Shown here: in pieces, positions 1-7,077 of the stretch
Layout: the number at the start of each line of letters is the position of its first letter
Position numbering within the stretch: position 1 is the first letter of the stretch
Source of the DNA: JBOGTC01 sp050692055
GTDB lineage: Bacteria > Chloroflexota > Limnocylindria > QHBO01
DNA: 21,898 nucleotides
Reading direction: 5' to 3'
Assembly (NCBI GenBank): GCA_050692055.1
Contig: JBOGTC010000043.1
Span: forward strand, 1-21,898
Notes under the pieces: model-generated
What the model saw: the letters and a program-made list of their open reading frames with translations, nothing else
What the model was told of the DNA's origin: nothing
Databases searched by the model: none
Position numbers and translations under genes: made by a program

Positions 1-254
1 GCGCCGAGCTGCGTCGATCCGGCCAGCGCGGCACCCCCGGCCAGCGCCGCGGCCACGAGCCAGGTGCCGAGCAGGGGCGTGTGGCCTTCCGTGGGACGTG
101 CGGCCAGGAACCAGGCGAGGGCCATGAGCGGGCCCAGGAGCATCCCGAGCGCCGCCATCCAGGTCAACGGCCGGGTCCAGTCCTCGGGGTCCTCCGGCGG
201 GACGACCTCGCCGAGCCGGACGCTGACCGGGACGGCGTCGTCCTCCTCGGTCAA
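1..254 (-). CDS. Hypothetical membrane protein, truncated by the window edge
   Basis: Only the first 84 or so codons are inside the window. I place the start at a TTG (254-252) whose last bases form the TGA stop of the upstream cysteinyl-tRNA synthetase gene (a TTGA overlap), which suggests translational coupling. The frame is open to the window edge. The N-terminus is acidic (TEEDDAVPVSVRLGEVVPPED) and is followed by two hydrophobic stretches, at about residues 33-50 and 61-80, separated by a short polar loop, so it should be an inner-membrane protein with a cytoplasmic acidic tail. I do not recognise the family. The non-ATG start is an inference from the overlap; an internal ATG (codon 33) would leave a long gap and is less likely. 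Confidence 0.55.
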   Translation of the reverse strand, partial: MTEEDDAVPVSVRLGEVVPPEDPEDWTRPLTWMAALGMLLGPLMALAWFLAARPTEGHTPLLGTWLVAAALAGGAALAGSTQLG

Positions 255-1540
255 GCCGAGGCTCCGCCCGCCGCCCGCGCGCCGACGGTCGCGTTGGCGG
301 GCACGGTTGCCAGCCGCAGACCGAGGATGCGCGCGCCGAGCTCACGCACCATCCAACCGGCCTGTGCCACGACGGACGCGCTGGGCCCGTCCAGCGCAAG
401 CGAGGCGAGGGCGTGGAGCTCCGGCATGGCGGCCGTCGTGTCGAGGTCGTCATCCATGGCGGCGAGGAAGCGTTCCCGCCGCTCCGCAACCGCCGGCGCG
501 AGCGAGGAGGGATCGGCCAGGGCCGGAGCCAATGGCTCGAGCTCCTCCGCCAGCCGGCACGCGCGGCGCAGCAGGGCGGCGGCCATGGCCGAAGCCTCGA
601 GATCGGCGGCATCGAAGTGGACTTCGGATCGATAGTGATGCGACACGAGGTAATGGCGGATGGCATCGCCCGGATGGGAGCGGAGCAGGTCGCGTACGAG
701 GACGAGGTTGCCCAGTGACTTGCTCATCTTGTCGCCGTCGTAGGTCAGCATGCCGGCGTGCATCCACCACTCCACGAACGGACGCAGGCCGGTGGCGCCC
801 TCGCTCTGCGCGATCTCCGACTCGTGATGCGGGAAGGCGAGGTCGCCGCCACCGCCATGGATCTCGAAGCGATCGCCGAGGTAGGCGGTGCTCATGGCCG
901 AGCACTCGACGTGCCAGCCGGGCCGTCCGGCACCCCACGGAGAGTCCCATACAGGCTCATCGGGCGCCGATCGCTGCCATAGCACGAAGTCGAGCGGGTC
1001 GCGCTTGCCGGGCATGTCCGGGATGTTGCCGCGCTCGTTGGCGATCGGCAGCATCTCGTCGCGCCGCAGGCCGGAGAGCTCACCGTACGTCGGCCAGGAG
1101 TCGACGCTGAAGTACACGTTGCCCTCGGCGACATAGGCATGCCCCTTGTCGACCAGGTGTCCGATCAGCTCGAGCATGTGGGGCACGTGCTCGGTCGCGC
1201 GGGGGAATCGATCCGGCGGAAGCCAGTTGAGCGCCGCCATCTCCGTCAGGAACGTCGTGACATGGCGGTTGCCGAGCGCCAGGTAGTCCTCGCCGGATTC
1301 GCGCGCGCGGCGGAGCATATCGTCGTCGACATCGGTCAGGTTCTGGACATAGACGACCTCATGGCCCAGGTACTCCAGGTACCGATGCAGAATGTCGAAG
1401 CTGACGTAGGTGAAGGCATGGCCGATGTGTCCGGTGTCGTACGGCGTCACGCCGCAGACGTAGAGACCAACCGGGCCGGAGCCGATGGGAGCGAACGGAT
1501 ACAGCCCGCCGCGGCGGGCGTCGAACAGGCGGAGGGTCAC
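251..1540 (-). CDS. cysS: Cysteinyl-tRNA synthetase-like protein (CysS/MshC superfamily)
   Basis: This 429-residue class I synthetase-fold protein should activate cysteine with ATP and charge tRNA-Cys. Visible signatures are the HIGH motif at residues 38-41, KMSKS at 271-275, and the zinc site made of C29, the Cys of WHVEC and the FPHHESEIAQSE stretch, which is the CysRS form. The first signature reads VCGVTPYDTGHIGHA, closer to the TPYD form of mycothiol ligase MshC than to the usual GPTVYD of CysRS. The protein is also short: CysRS is commonly about 460 residues, and this one ends soon after an ILGLRL segment, as MshC does. The start is GTG at 1540 with a TAGAAT box 7 nt upstream and no Shine-Dalgarno, so the message may be leaderless. 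CysRS is the preferred call because of the HHESE zinc motif; MshC remains possible. Confidence 0.85.
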   Translation of the reverse strand: MTLRLFDARRGGLYPFAPIGSGPVGLYVCGVTPYDTGHIGHAFTYVSFDILHRYLEYLGHEVVYVQNLTDVDDDMLRRARESGEDYLALGNRHVTTFLTEMAALNWLPPDRFPRATEHVPHMLELIGHLVDKGHAYVAEGNVYFSVDSWPTYGELSGLRRDEMLPIANERGNIPDMPGKRDPLDFVLWQRSAPDEPVWDSPWGAGRPGWHVECSAMSTAYLGDRFEIHGGGGDLAFPHHESEIAQSEGATGLRPFVEWWMHAGMLTYDGDKMSKSLGNLVLVRDLLRSHPGDAIRHYLVSHHYRSEVHFDAADLEASAMAAALLRRACRLAEELEPLAPALADPSSLAPAVAERRERFLAAMDDDLDTTAAMPELHALASLALDGPSASVVAQAGWMVRELGARILGLRLATVPANATVGARAAGGASA

Positions 1541-1547
1541 GCTTCGG

Positions 1548-1553
1548 ATTCTA
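1548..1553 (-). promoter_or_regulatory. -10 box of cysS, leaderless spacing
   Basis: On the minus strand the sequence reads TAGAAT, then 7 nt, then the GTG start of cysS. That spacing would put the transcript start at or next to the start codon. No purine-rich ribosome-binding site fits in the gap. No good -35 is visible. Confidence 0.5.
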
Positions 1554-1594
1554 GAGCGCCGTCGCGGCGCACGCTGCGGGCTGGACAGGAATCG

Positions 1595-1600
1595 TAGAAT
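1595..1600 (+). promoter_or_regulatory. Possible -10 box for the 34-aa membrane peptide
   Basis: TAGAAT on the plus strand, 34 nt before the ATG at 1635. Together with the minus-strand TAGAAT of cysS it forms a 7-bp inverted repeat (GATTCTA 1547-1553, TAGAATC 1595-1601), which is what a pair of divergent promoters would give. A -35 element is not evident. Confidence 0.35.
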
Positions 1601-1634
1601 CGGCCATCACAAACCGTCGTGGAACCCGGGCCTG

Positions 1635-1739
1635 ATGGAAGTCCTTCGCTGGCTGCTCTTCTTCGCGATCGCCATGTTCCTGATCGTCGCGGCCATCTTC
1701 TTCGTCATGGGTCGCCCGCTGCCGATCCCGGACTTCTAG
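1635..1739 (+). CDS. 34-residue single-pass membrane peptide
   Basis: A short ORF starting MEVLRWLLFF. It has one strongly hydrophobic helix over residues 6-25, then a charged turn and the tail GRPLPIPDF before TAG. This is the layout of a small inner-membrane peptide. It sits in the otherwise empty 206-bp gap between cysS and the next gene, divergent from cysS and convergent with the following minus-strand gene, ending 7 nt before that gene's stop. A longer frame from 1485 overlaps cysS and is less likely. There is no strong Shine-Dalgarno. The non-random composition (nearly all hydrophobic, then PLPIP) supports coding, but a peptide this short needs conservation to be certain. No function can be assigned. 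Confidence 0.5.
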   Translation: MEVLRWLLFFAIAMFLIVAAIFFVMGRPLPIPDF

Positions 1740-1746
1740 GCGCGAC

Positions 1747-2196
1747 TCACCACAGCTCCGGCTTCACGCTCATGAGGAAGCCGATGACGCCGATGCCGGC
1801 CGCCATCCCGTACGCGACCAGCCGCTGCTGCCTGGCTCGCCGCCGCCATGTTGCATCATCGGTTCCGGTGCCGCCTAGGCGCACGAGCCGTCGCAGGTTC
1901 GGCCGGCTGATGAGCCCGGCGACGAGCAGGTTGATGGCGTACAGCACGAGGGCCGCGATGAGCCACGGCTGGGTGAGCAGCTGCGGGCCGACGATCCACA
2001 GCATCCCGGCGCCGGTGACAGCCAGCCCCAGACCGATGACCAGCGTTCCCGTGCCCTGCATCGCCATCAGCCCGCGGGTCACCGGGCCCGGCGCGCCGCC
2101 GGCGCGGCGCAGGGCGAAGGGCAGGGCGACGCTCGGCAGCAGGAGCGCCACCGCCAGGGCGATGTGCGTGATCAGCAGGACCGGGAACCAGCTCAT
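1747..2196 (-). CDS. Four-helix integral membrane protein (DUF2269/CopD-like)
   Basis: A 149-residue protein with four predicted membrane helices at about residues 4-28, 45-68, 75-95 and 128-145, and a basic loop (RPNLRRLVRL, then TWRRRARQQR) between helices 3 and 4. Length and topology resemble DUF2269 or small CopD-like proteins, but no diagnostic motif is visible, so the family is a guess. The ATG at 2196 is chosen because GGAG lies 5 nt upstream and the longer frame to 2502 runs antisense through the DUF5808 gene. A TAGGAT box (2207-2212) sits 10 nt before the start. It lies 32 nt downstream of the DUF5808 gene on the same strand, so the two may be cotranscribed. Its 3' end faces the 34-aa peptide gene. 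Confidence 0.7.
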   Translation of the reverse strand: MSWFPVLLITHIALAVALLLPSVALPFALRRAGGAPGPVTRGLMAMQGTGTLVIGLGLAVTGAGMLWIVGPQLLTQPWLIAALVLYAINLLVAGLISRPNLRRLVRLGGTGTDDATWRRRARQQRLVAYGMAAGIGVIGFLMSVKPELW

Positions 2197-2228
2197 GCCG
2201 GCTCCGATCCTAGCGCACGGACCGGGGA

Positions 2229-2573
2229 CTACCTGCCGGCGCGGGACTCCATGAAGCCCAGCCGACGGAGCAGCGTGGGAATGTTCACCGCCCACCCGAC
2301 GCCGAGCGGCCGATCGGTGAAGATCCTGTGGCTGTGCGGATTCCAGTACGCCAGCCGCAGCTCCTCGAGCGACGGGACGCGGAAGTCGTAGGGCACGAAG
2401 CCGAGCAGCTTGCCGTGCCAGGTGCGCTCCGCCGGCGGCTTGCGCAGCTCGGTCCACAGCGCGCCGGCCAGCGCGCCCAGGACCAGCATTCGCAGCAGCC
2501 ACAGGAAGTCGCGGGTTTCGCCGGCGACCGTGTCCGCGGTATCGGCGATGCCGTCACGCATGCCTTGGATCAT
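2229..2573 (-). CDS. DUF5808-domain membrane protein
   Basis: A 114-residue protein. Residues 24-42 (FLWLLRMLVLGALAGALW) form one membrane helix. It is followed by a conserved-looking block: ELRKPPAERTWHGKLLG, then VPYDFRVPSLEELRLAYWNP, RIFTDRPLGVGWAVNI. The YDFR-P-L-R-WNP ... F-T-R-GVGW-VN pattern is what I recall for DUF5808, found in actinobacterial and chloroflexal membrane proteins of unknown role. The start is the ATG at 2573, preceded by AAAGGAG with 6 nt spacing; the longer frame to 2633 is rejected. It is divergent from the MFS gene with 73 bp between starts and may be cotranscribed with the four-helix protein. Function is unknown. Confidence 0.75.
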   Translation of the reverse strand: MIQGMRDGIADTADTVAGETRDFLWLLRMLVLGALAGALWTELRKPPAERTWHGKLLGFVPYDFRVPSLEELRLAYWNPHSHRIFTDRPLGVGWAVNIPTLLRRLGFMESRAGR

Positions 2574-2575
2574 GG

Positions 2576-2587
2576 CTCGCTCCTTTC
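2576..2587 (-). promoter_or_regulatory. Ribosome-binding site of the DUF5808 gene
   Basis: The minus strand reads AAAGGAG, then CGAGCC, then ATG at 2573. It is one of the few strong Shine-Dalgarno sites here and it decides the start of this gene. Confidence 0.6.
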
Positions 2588-2646
2588 GCAGCTGGCACAT
2601 CGCAAGCCTCGTGCCTCGCGCAGCGCGTGGCATGATGCGCGGGCCG

Positions 2647-3879
2647 ATGGGATTCGCTCCGTACCTTAGCCTGCTCCGGAAGAATCCGGCATTCGCCCGC
2701 CTCTACGCGGCGCAGCTCGCCAGCTTCGCGGGGGACTGGTTCGCGACCGTGGCGCTGCTCGGGCTGGCGCTGGAGCTGACCGGCTCATCCGCGCTCGCGT
2801 CGCTCGTGCTCGTGCTGCAGACCGGCGGTTTCGCGCTGGCGGCGCCGCTTGCCGGGATCCTCGCCGACCGCGTCGACCGCCGGAAGCTGCTGGTGGCAGC
2901 CGACCTGGCTCGGATCCCGGTGGCGCTTGCCTTCCTGCTGGCACGCGACCCGGAGACGCTGTGGATCGCGTTCGTCGCCGTGGGGCTGTTGGCAGTCGGC
3001 GCCGCCGTGTTCGAGCCGACCTCGTCGGCGTCGCTGCCGAACCTCGTCGAGCCGCGGGACCTGCCGGCGGCGAACGTCCTGATCGGCTCCGCGTGGGGGA
3101 CGATGCTGGCCGTCGGCGCCGCACTGGGCGGCCTGGTGGCCGTGACGCTGGGCCGGGAGGCGGCATTCGTCGTCAACGCGCTGAGCTTCGCGCTGTCCGC
3201 CTGGCTCATCATCGGCATCGGGCGGCCGCTGCAGCTGGCGCGCGAGGGGGCGCACTCGCCTGCCGGCAGCGTGACCGATGCGATCTCCACCGCCATCCGC
3301 TTCGCGCGCGGCCGCCGCACGGTGGCCGCCTTCCTCCTCTCGAAGACATCATTCGGGGTCGGGACAGGGGTGGTCGCGTTGCTCGCGGTCTTCGGGCGCA
3401 ACGTCTTTGGAGCCGGGGACGGCGGGATCGGCCTCCTGTTCGCCGCGCGCGGGCTTGGCGCGCTCATCGGCCCGTTCCTGGCGCGTTCGACGATGGGAAC
3501 CGAGGACCACGGCCTGATTCGAGGCATCGCGGTCTCGTTCGTGGTGATCGCGGTCTGCTACTCCCTCTTCCCGCTGGCGCCGAGCATCTGGCTCGCCGCG
3601 CTGCTCGTGTTCGGCGCGCACTGCGGCGGCGGGGCGCAGTGGACCCTCTCCACGCTCGGCCTGCAGCGGGCGACGCCCGACGCCATCCGCGGCCGCGTCT
3701 TCAGCTTCGACTATGGTCTGGTGACGTTGACGATCGCGCTCTCGACGCTGCTCGCAGGGGTGCTGGCCGATCTCGTGCCGCCCCAGGTCGCCGTGTGGGC
3801 CATGGTCGGCCTCATCGTCATCGCGGGGTCGGCGTGGATCGCCTTCTCGCGCTCCGCGCTGGGCTTCAAGGACCGATGA
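2647..3879 (+). CDS. MFS transporter (MFS_3/EntS-like exporter)
   Basis: A 410-residue major facilitator protein with about 12 hydrophobic helices. The loop between helices 2 and 3 carries the MFS signature GILADRVDRRKLL. The start FAPYLSLLRKNPAFARLYAAQ and the motif QWTLSTLGLQRATPDAIRGRVFS near residues 330-350 are typical of the MFS_3 group, which includes siderophore and macrolide efflux proteins. It probably exports a small molecule by proton antiport; the substrate cannot be read from sequence. I prefer ATG 2647; ATGs at 2635 and 2632 are in frame and possible, since CATGAT 10 nt before 2647 could be a -10 box. Its TGA overlaps the start of the next gene (ATGA), so the two are translationally coupled and may share a substrate or pathway. 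Confidence 0.88.
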   Translation: MGFAPYLSLLRKNPAFARLYAAQLASFAGDWFATVALLGLALELTGSSALASLVLVLQTGGFALAAPLAGILADRVDRRKLLVAADLARIPVALAFLLARDPETLWIAFVAVGLLAVGAAVFEPTSSASLPNLVEPRDLPAANVLIGSAWGTMLAVGAALGGLVAVTLGREAAFVVNALSFALSAWLIIGIGRPLQLAREGAHSPAGSVTDAISTAIRFARGRRTVAAFLLSKTSFGVGTGVVALLAVFGRNVFGAGDGGIGLLFAARGLGALIGPFLARSTMGTEDHGLIRGIAVSFVVIAVCYSLFPLAPSIWLAALLVFGAHCGGGAQWTLSTLGLQRATPDAIRGRVFSFDYGLVTLTIALSTLLAGVLADLVPPQVAVWAMVGLIVIAGSAWIAFSRSALGFKDR

Positions 3880-4829
3880 GGAACGAGCCACCTCGATTCC
3901 TCGACGCTGACGCGATCCGCGCCGCGGTGCCGATCCCGGACCTGCTGGACGCGGTCGAGGCCGCCTACCGAGATGTCGCCGGCGGCCGCGATCGGTCGCC
4001 CCTGCGCTCGCGGGTGGACCTGCCGGGCGGCGATCTGCTCCTCATGCCCGGCGCGCGCGAGGGCGCCTCCGGATGGACGGTGAAGCTCGTCACCGTCATG
4101 CCCGGCAACGCCGCTCGCGGCCTGCCCACGGTGCAGGCCATCGTGGTCTGGTTCGATGCCGAGACCGGTCGCCCCGCGGCGCTCCTTGACGGGGCGATCG
4201 TCACGGCCATGCGCACGGGCGCCGCTTCCGGCGTCGCGACGCGGCTTCTCGCGCGCGCTGATGCCTCCGCGCTGGCGGTGATCGGTGCCGGCGGGCAGGC
4301 CGAGTGGCAGGTCCGCGCGGTGATCGCCGCGCGCCCGATCACGCGCGTGCTCGTCTATGCGCGCGACGAGCGGCGGCGCGGGACTTTCGCAGTGCGACTG
4401 GCGCGTGAGACCGGCATCGCGGTGACCGCTGCCACGTCGGCGCAGGCAGCCGTCGCCGAGGCGGACGTCGTGTGCTGCGCGACCACCTCGACCGAGCCGG
4501 TGTTCGATCCGGCCTGGCTGCGGCCGGGGGCGCACGTCAACGGCATCGGTGCCTTCCGGCTGGGCATGGTGGAGCTGCCGGCGGCGCTGTTCGAGCGCGC
4601 CTCGGTGGTCGCCGTGGATGCCCGCCACGCGGCGATGGCCGAGGCCGGCGACGTGGTTGCCGCGATCGAGGCCGGCGTGCTGCAGGAGGATGCGCTGGTC
4701 GAGATCGGCTCGATCGGTCCCGACTACGCCGCCGCTCGTGACCCTGACGCGATCACCGTCTTCAAGAGCGTGGGGCTCGCCATCCAGGACCTCGCAGCCG
4801 CCGAGCTGATCGTCAGTCGGACTGGCTGA
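3876..4829 (+). CDS. Ornithine cyclodeaminase / mu-crystallin family protein
   Basis: A 317-residue NAD(P)-dependent enzyme of the OCD/mu-crystallin/alanine dehydrogenase family. Seen are K70 in the VKLVTVMPGN block, R113 in MRTGAASGVATRLLA (these match OCD K69 and R112), the Rossmann turn IGAGGQAEWQ at about 136-145, the acidic stretch DARHAAMAEAGD starting at D248, and the C-terminal signature FKSVGLAIQDLAAA. The VDARHAAMAEAGD segment resembles archaeal alanine dehydrogenase, so the reaction could be reductive amination or imine reduction rather than cyclisation of ornithine. The start overlaps the MFS stop (ATGA). Its last 17 bp overlap tail-to-tail with the SpoIID gene on the other strand. 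Family is sure; substrate is not. Confidence 0.9.
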   Translation: MRNEPPRFLDADAIRAAVPIPDLLDAVEAAYRDVAGGRDRSPLRSRVDLPGGDLLLMPGAREGASGWTVKLVTVMPGNAARGLPTVQAIVVWFDAETGRPAALLDGAIVTAMRTGAASGVATRLLARADASALAVIGAGGQAEWQVRAVIAARPITRVLVYARDERRRGTFAVRLARETGIAVTAATSAQAAVAEADVVCCATTSTEPVFDPAWLRPGAHVNGIGAFRLGMVELPAALFERASVVAVDARHAAMAEAGDVVAAIEAGVLQEDALVEIGSIGPDYAAARDPDAITVFKSVGLAIQDLAAAELIVSRTG

Positions 4830-5943
4830 TCGCCAGCTCTCGCCACGCGTGCTGCAGTGCGGATCGCGCCGCCATCAGCCGAATCGGGGCATGGTGCGGC
4901 AGGAAGAAGGACCGATGGTCGCGCGTCGCGCGGACGCCGGCCTGGTCGACCCGGCGCTCGAAGATCACGCTCGCATGCTCGTGCATGGCAGCCGCATCCA
5001 CCCTGGCCGGTCCCAGCGTGGGGCTGCCAGCCGCCGTTGATTCGAGCGTCGCGAGCTGCTCGGGGTTCGCCGCGGGTGTCACGACGATCGGCACGGGATT
5101 CGCCGGTGGGGTCGGCGGCGGCGCGACGAGCCCCTCCTGGCCGCCGCCCGGCATCTGCGTCGGCGGCGGCACGGGCGTCGGAGGGCGCACTGGCGTCGGT
5201 GCCGGCCTGGGCGTTGGGGTGGGGGCCGGCGTCGCCGACGGAGGCGGGGTCAACCCGGGCGCCGGCGTCGGAGTTGGCGCCAGAGTCGGCGTCGGCGTCG
5301 GCGTGGGCGGAGGGGCCGCGGGCGGTGGGGCGGTGACGGTCACGCCGGCGTAGTAGACAGCCAGGATCTGCGCCGCGCTCCTGCCGTCGAGGCCGCATGC
5401 CTGCGTGCCCCACTGGAACATCTTCCAGCCGTTCGCGTTGGCGCCGCATGGCTCGTTCACCGCGCCGGCGTTGTAGTAGGTGGGAAAGATGCGTCCGCCC
5501 TGTAGCGCGAGGGTGGACCAGGTGGCGTCCACCGCCGTGGCCATGGAGGCGTAGGTCGGGCGGCTGGGATCGTAGTGCTGATCGCGCGTCGAGTCGAAGA
5601 CGTCGAAGCAGGCGCCGGACGCGTTGACGTAGCCGCGCCAGTGCAGGACCTGGTACCAGGCGTAGTTCTTGACCGCCAGTGCTCCGGAGCGAAGCGACTC
5701 GGTCGTCCACGAGCTGATCCACTCGCGAGACAGGACGTTCTTGACGTAGGCCTTGAAGTCCACCGTGTCGACCGCTCCGGTGGCGGTGCGGTAGACCCTG
5801 ATCGTCGGCGGCGGCACGGTCTCGGACCGATGGCTGCCACAGTCGGCGGCGACCGCCGTCGCCGGTCCGGCGCCGATGGGTGCCAGCGCGGCCACGGTGA
5901 CGAGCGCCGCGAGCGCCGCCGCGACGATTCGTGATCGATGCAT
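4813..5943 (-). CDS. Secreted SpoIID/LytB-domain protein
   Basis: A 376-residue exported protein. Residues 1-31 are a Sec signal peptide (basic MHRSR, hydrophobic Ala/Val core, cleavage near ATAVAAD). Residues 45-205 form a SpoIID/LytB domain with the signature YVKNVLSREWISSW...ALAVKNYAWYQ; the E of SREW is at the place of the catalytic glutamate of SpoIID lytic transglycosylase, which cuts peptidoglycan glycan strands. A proline/threonine-rich linker (PTPTPTP type, about residues 206-275) follows, then a 100-residue tail that I do not recognise. It probably acts on the cell wall or is a wall-anchored relative; sporulation is not implied. The ATG at 5943 has TAGGGT 9 nt upstream (5953-5958) and no Shine-Dalgarno. 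Confidence 0.85.
   Translation of the reverse strand: MHRSRIVAAALAALVTVAALAPIGAGPATAVAADCGSHRSETVPPPTIRVYRTATGAVDTVDFKAYVKNVLSREWISSWTTESLRSGALAVKNYAWYQVLHWRGYVNASGACFDVFDSTRDQHYDPSRPTYASMATAVDATWSTLALQGGRIFPTYYNAGAVNEPCGANANGWKMFQWGTQACGLDGRSAAQILAVYYAGVTVTAPPPAAPPPTPTPTPTLAPTPTPAPGLTPPPSATPAPTPTPRPAPTPVRPPTPVPPPTQMPGGGQEGLVAPPPTPPANPVPIVVTPAANPEQLATLESTAAGSPTLGPARVDAAAMHEHASVIFERRVDQAGVRATRDHRSFFLPHHAPIRLMAARSALQHAWRELAISQSD
5160..5340. repeat. Low-complexity PT-repeat coding tract
   Basis: Imperfect GGCGTC/GGCGTG/GGCGCC hexamer repeats on the plus strand encode the Pro-Thr/Pro-Ala linker of the SpoIID-domain protein on the minus strand. Length variation between strains is to be expected here. 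It also creates long Gly/Val-rich shadow frames on the plus strand. Confidence 0.75.
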
Positions 5944-6042
5944 GGAGGCTGCACCCTATCCACCCCCGCACCGCACAGCACTCCACCGAAAGTACCGCCG
6001 GCTGCTCTTGGGTCGCACGCCTCGGACAGCGCGACTTCGAGG

Positions 6043-6933
6043 CTACGCTGCCCAGCGGTGGATTCGTTCACGGACCCGATCGAACCCGAGCTCCTCGCAC
6101 AGCGCCAGGAACGGGTCGCGTGGCACGCCCCGCCACTCCAGCGAGTCGAGCGATGGGGTCGCAGAGTCGATCGCCGAGTCGCGGTTCAGCGTGGCGAGAC
6201 GGCGATAGAGGAGCGCCTCGTCGCGTCGCTCGTCCAGCGTCGCCGCCAGCCGGCTGGCACCGCGCAGCGCGAGGTCCCAATCGAGCGCCGATCGCGGGAT
6301 GGCATCGATGTGCCGCCAGCGCGCGAGGACCGCGGCCGTGCCCTTCGCGCCCCATCCCGGCAGGCCCGGATAGCCGTCGCTGCTGTCGCCGACGAGGGCC
6401 AGGTAGTCCGGGATGCTCGATGGGCTCACGCCGAACTTGGCGATCACGCCGGCCTCGTCGTACGTGATGCGCCGCATTCGATCGCGCAGGACCGCCCTGC
6501 TGCCGTCGACCAGCTGCGACAGGTCCTTGTCGACCGAGCAGATGATGATCTGCTCGACGCGTGCGTCCGACCCGAATCGCTCGACCGCCGTGGCGATGGC
6601 GTCGTCGGCCTCGTCCTCGACCATCGCCCATACCGGGATGCCCAGCGCCACGAGCGCCCGTTCGGCGTCCTCGAACTGCGCCAGGAGCTCCGGATCGACT
6701 CCGGCGCTCGACTTGTATCCAGGGTACAGATCGTTGCGCCACGACTCGATGACGTGATCGGTCGCCGCGCCGACGTGCGTGACGTCGGGCTCACGCAGCA
6801 GCGAGAGCATCGAGTCGATGAGGCCCTGCACGGCGTTCACCGGCCGGCCGTCGGGCGCGCGGCGTGGCGGACGCGAGTAAAAGGCGCGGAACAGCTCGAA
6901 GGTGGCATCGACGACATGGAGCTTGAGCTTCAC
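6043..6933 (-). CDS. Stand-alone 5'-3' exonuclease (FEN/PolI N-terminal type)
   Basis: A 296-residue FEN-superfamily nuclease equivalent to the N-terminal domain of DNA polymerase I, without a polymerase domain. Metal-binding acidic groups are visible: D9 in VVDATFELFRAFYS, the VEDEADDAIAT block, SVDKDLSQLV, and the helix-three-turn-helix DNA-binding segment LVGDSSDGYPGLPGWGAKGTA (usual form GDSSDNIPGVPGIGxK). It probably trims 5' flaps or RNA primers. The helical-arch region is variant: SWRNDLYPGYKSSAG, without the arginine that usually follows YKaN. The start is GTG at 6933, with TATCCT (6943-6948) 9 nt upstream; no in-frame ATG is nearby. It is 99 bp upstream of the SpoIID gene on the same strand and divergent from the DUF2339 gene. 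Confidence 0.87.
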   Translation of the reverse strand: MKLKLHVVDATFELFRAFYSRPPRRAPDGRPVNAVQGLIDSMLSLLREPDVTHVGAATDHVIESWRNDLYPGYKSSAGVDPELLAQFEDAERALVALGIPVWAMVEDEADDAIATAVERFGSDARVEQIIICSVDKDLSQLVDGSRAVLRDRMRRITYDEAGVIAKFGVSPSSIPDYLALVGDSSDGYPGLPGWGAKGTAAVLARWRHIDAIPRSALDWDLALRGASRLAATLDERRDEALLYRRLATLNRDSAIDSATPSLDSLEWRGVPRDPFLALCEELGFDRVRERIHRWAA

Positions 6934-7077
6934 AGCTCTCGCAGGATACCCGTGGTGCGGCGGCGCAACGTGGCCCGGCCGGCCGGTCTCGTGGACTCGA
7001 CCCGGTACGAATGGGCCGCAGTCTGCCCGCAGTACCGGCTGCTAGGGTCGCAGCAGAGGACCGCACGTCGAGCTGCC

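Noticed and set aside
64..1110. 348-codon plus-strand frame opposite cysS
   Set aside because: Arg/Pro/Ala-rich low-complexity translation, antisense to a confidently identified gene.
2961..3875. Plus-strand frame extending the OCD gene upstream
   Set aside because: It overlaps the MFS gene in another frame with Arg/Gly-rich nonsense; the ATGA start at 3876 fits the family N-terminus.
5160..5340. Short tandem repeats that could suggest a CRISPR or VNTR array
   Set aside because: They are imperfect GC hexamers encoding a PT-rich linker inside a real gene; there are no repeat-spacer units.
5938..7077. N-terminal 380 codons of a very long plus-strand frame ending in the DUF2339 protein
   Set aside because: This part is antisense to the exonuclease gene, Arg-rich and without family resemblance; the DUF2339 protein starts naturally at 7078.
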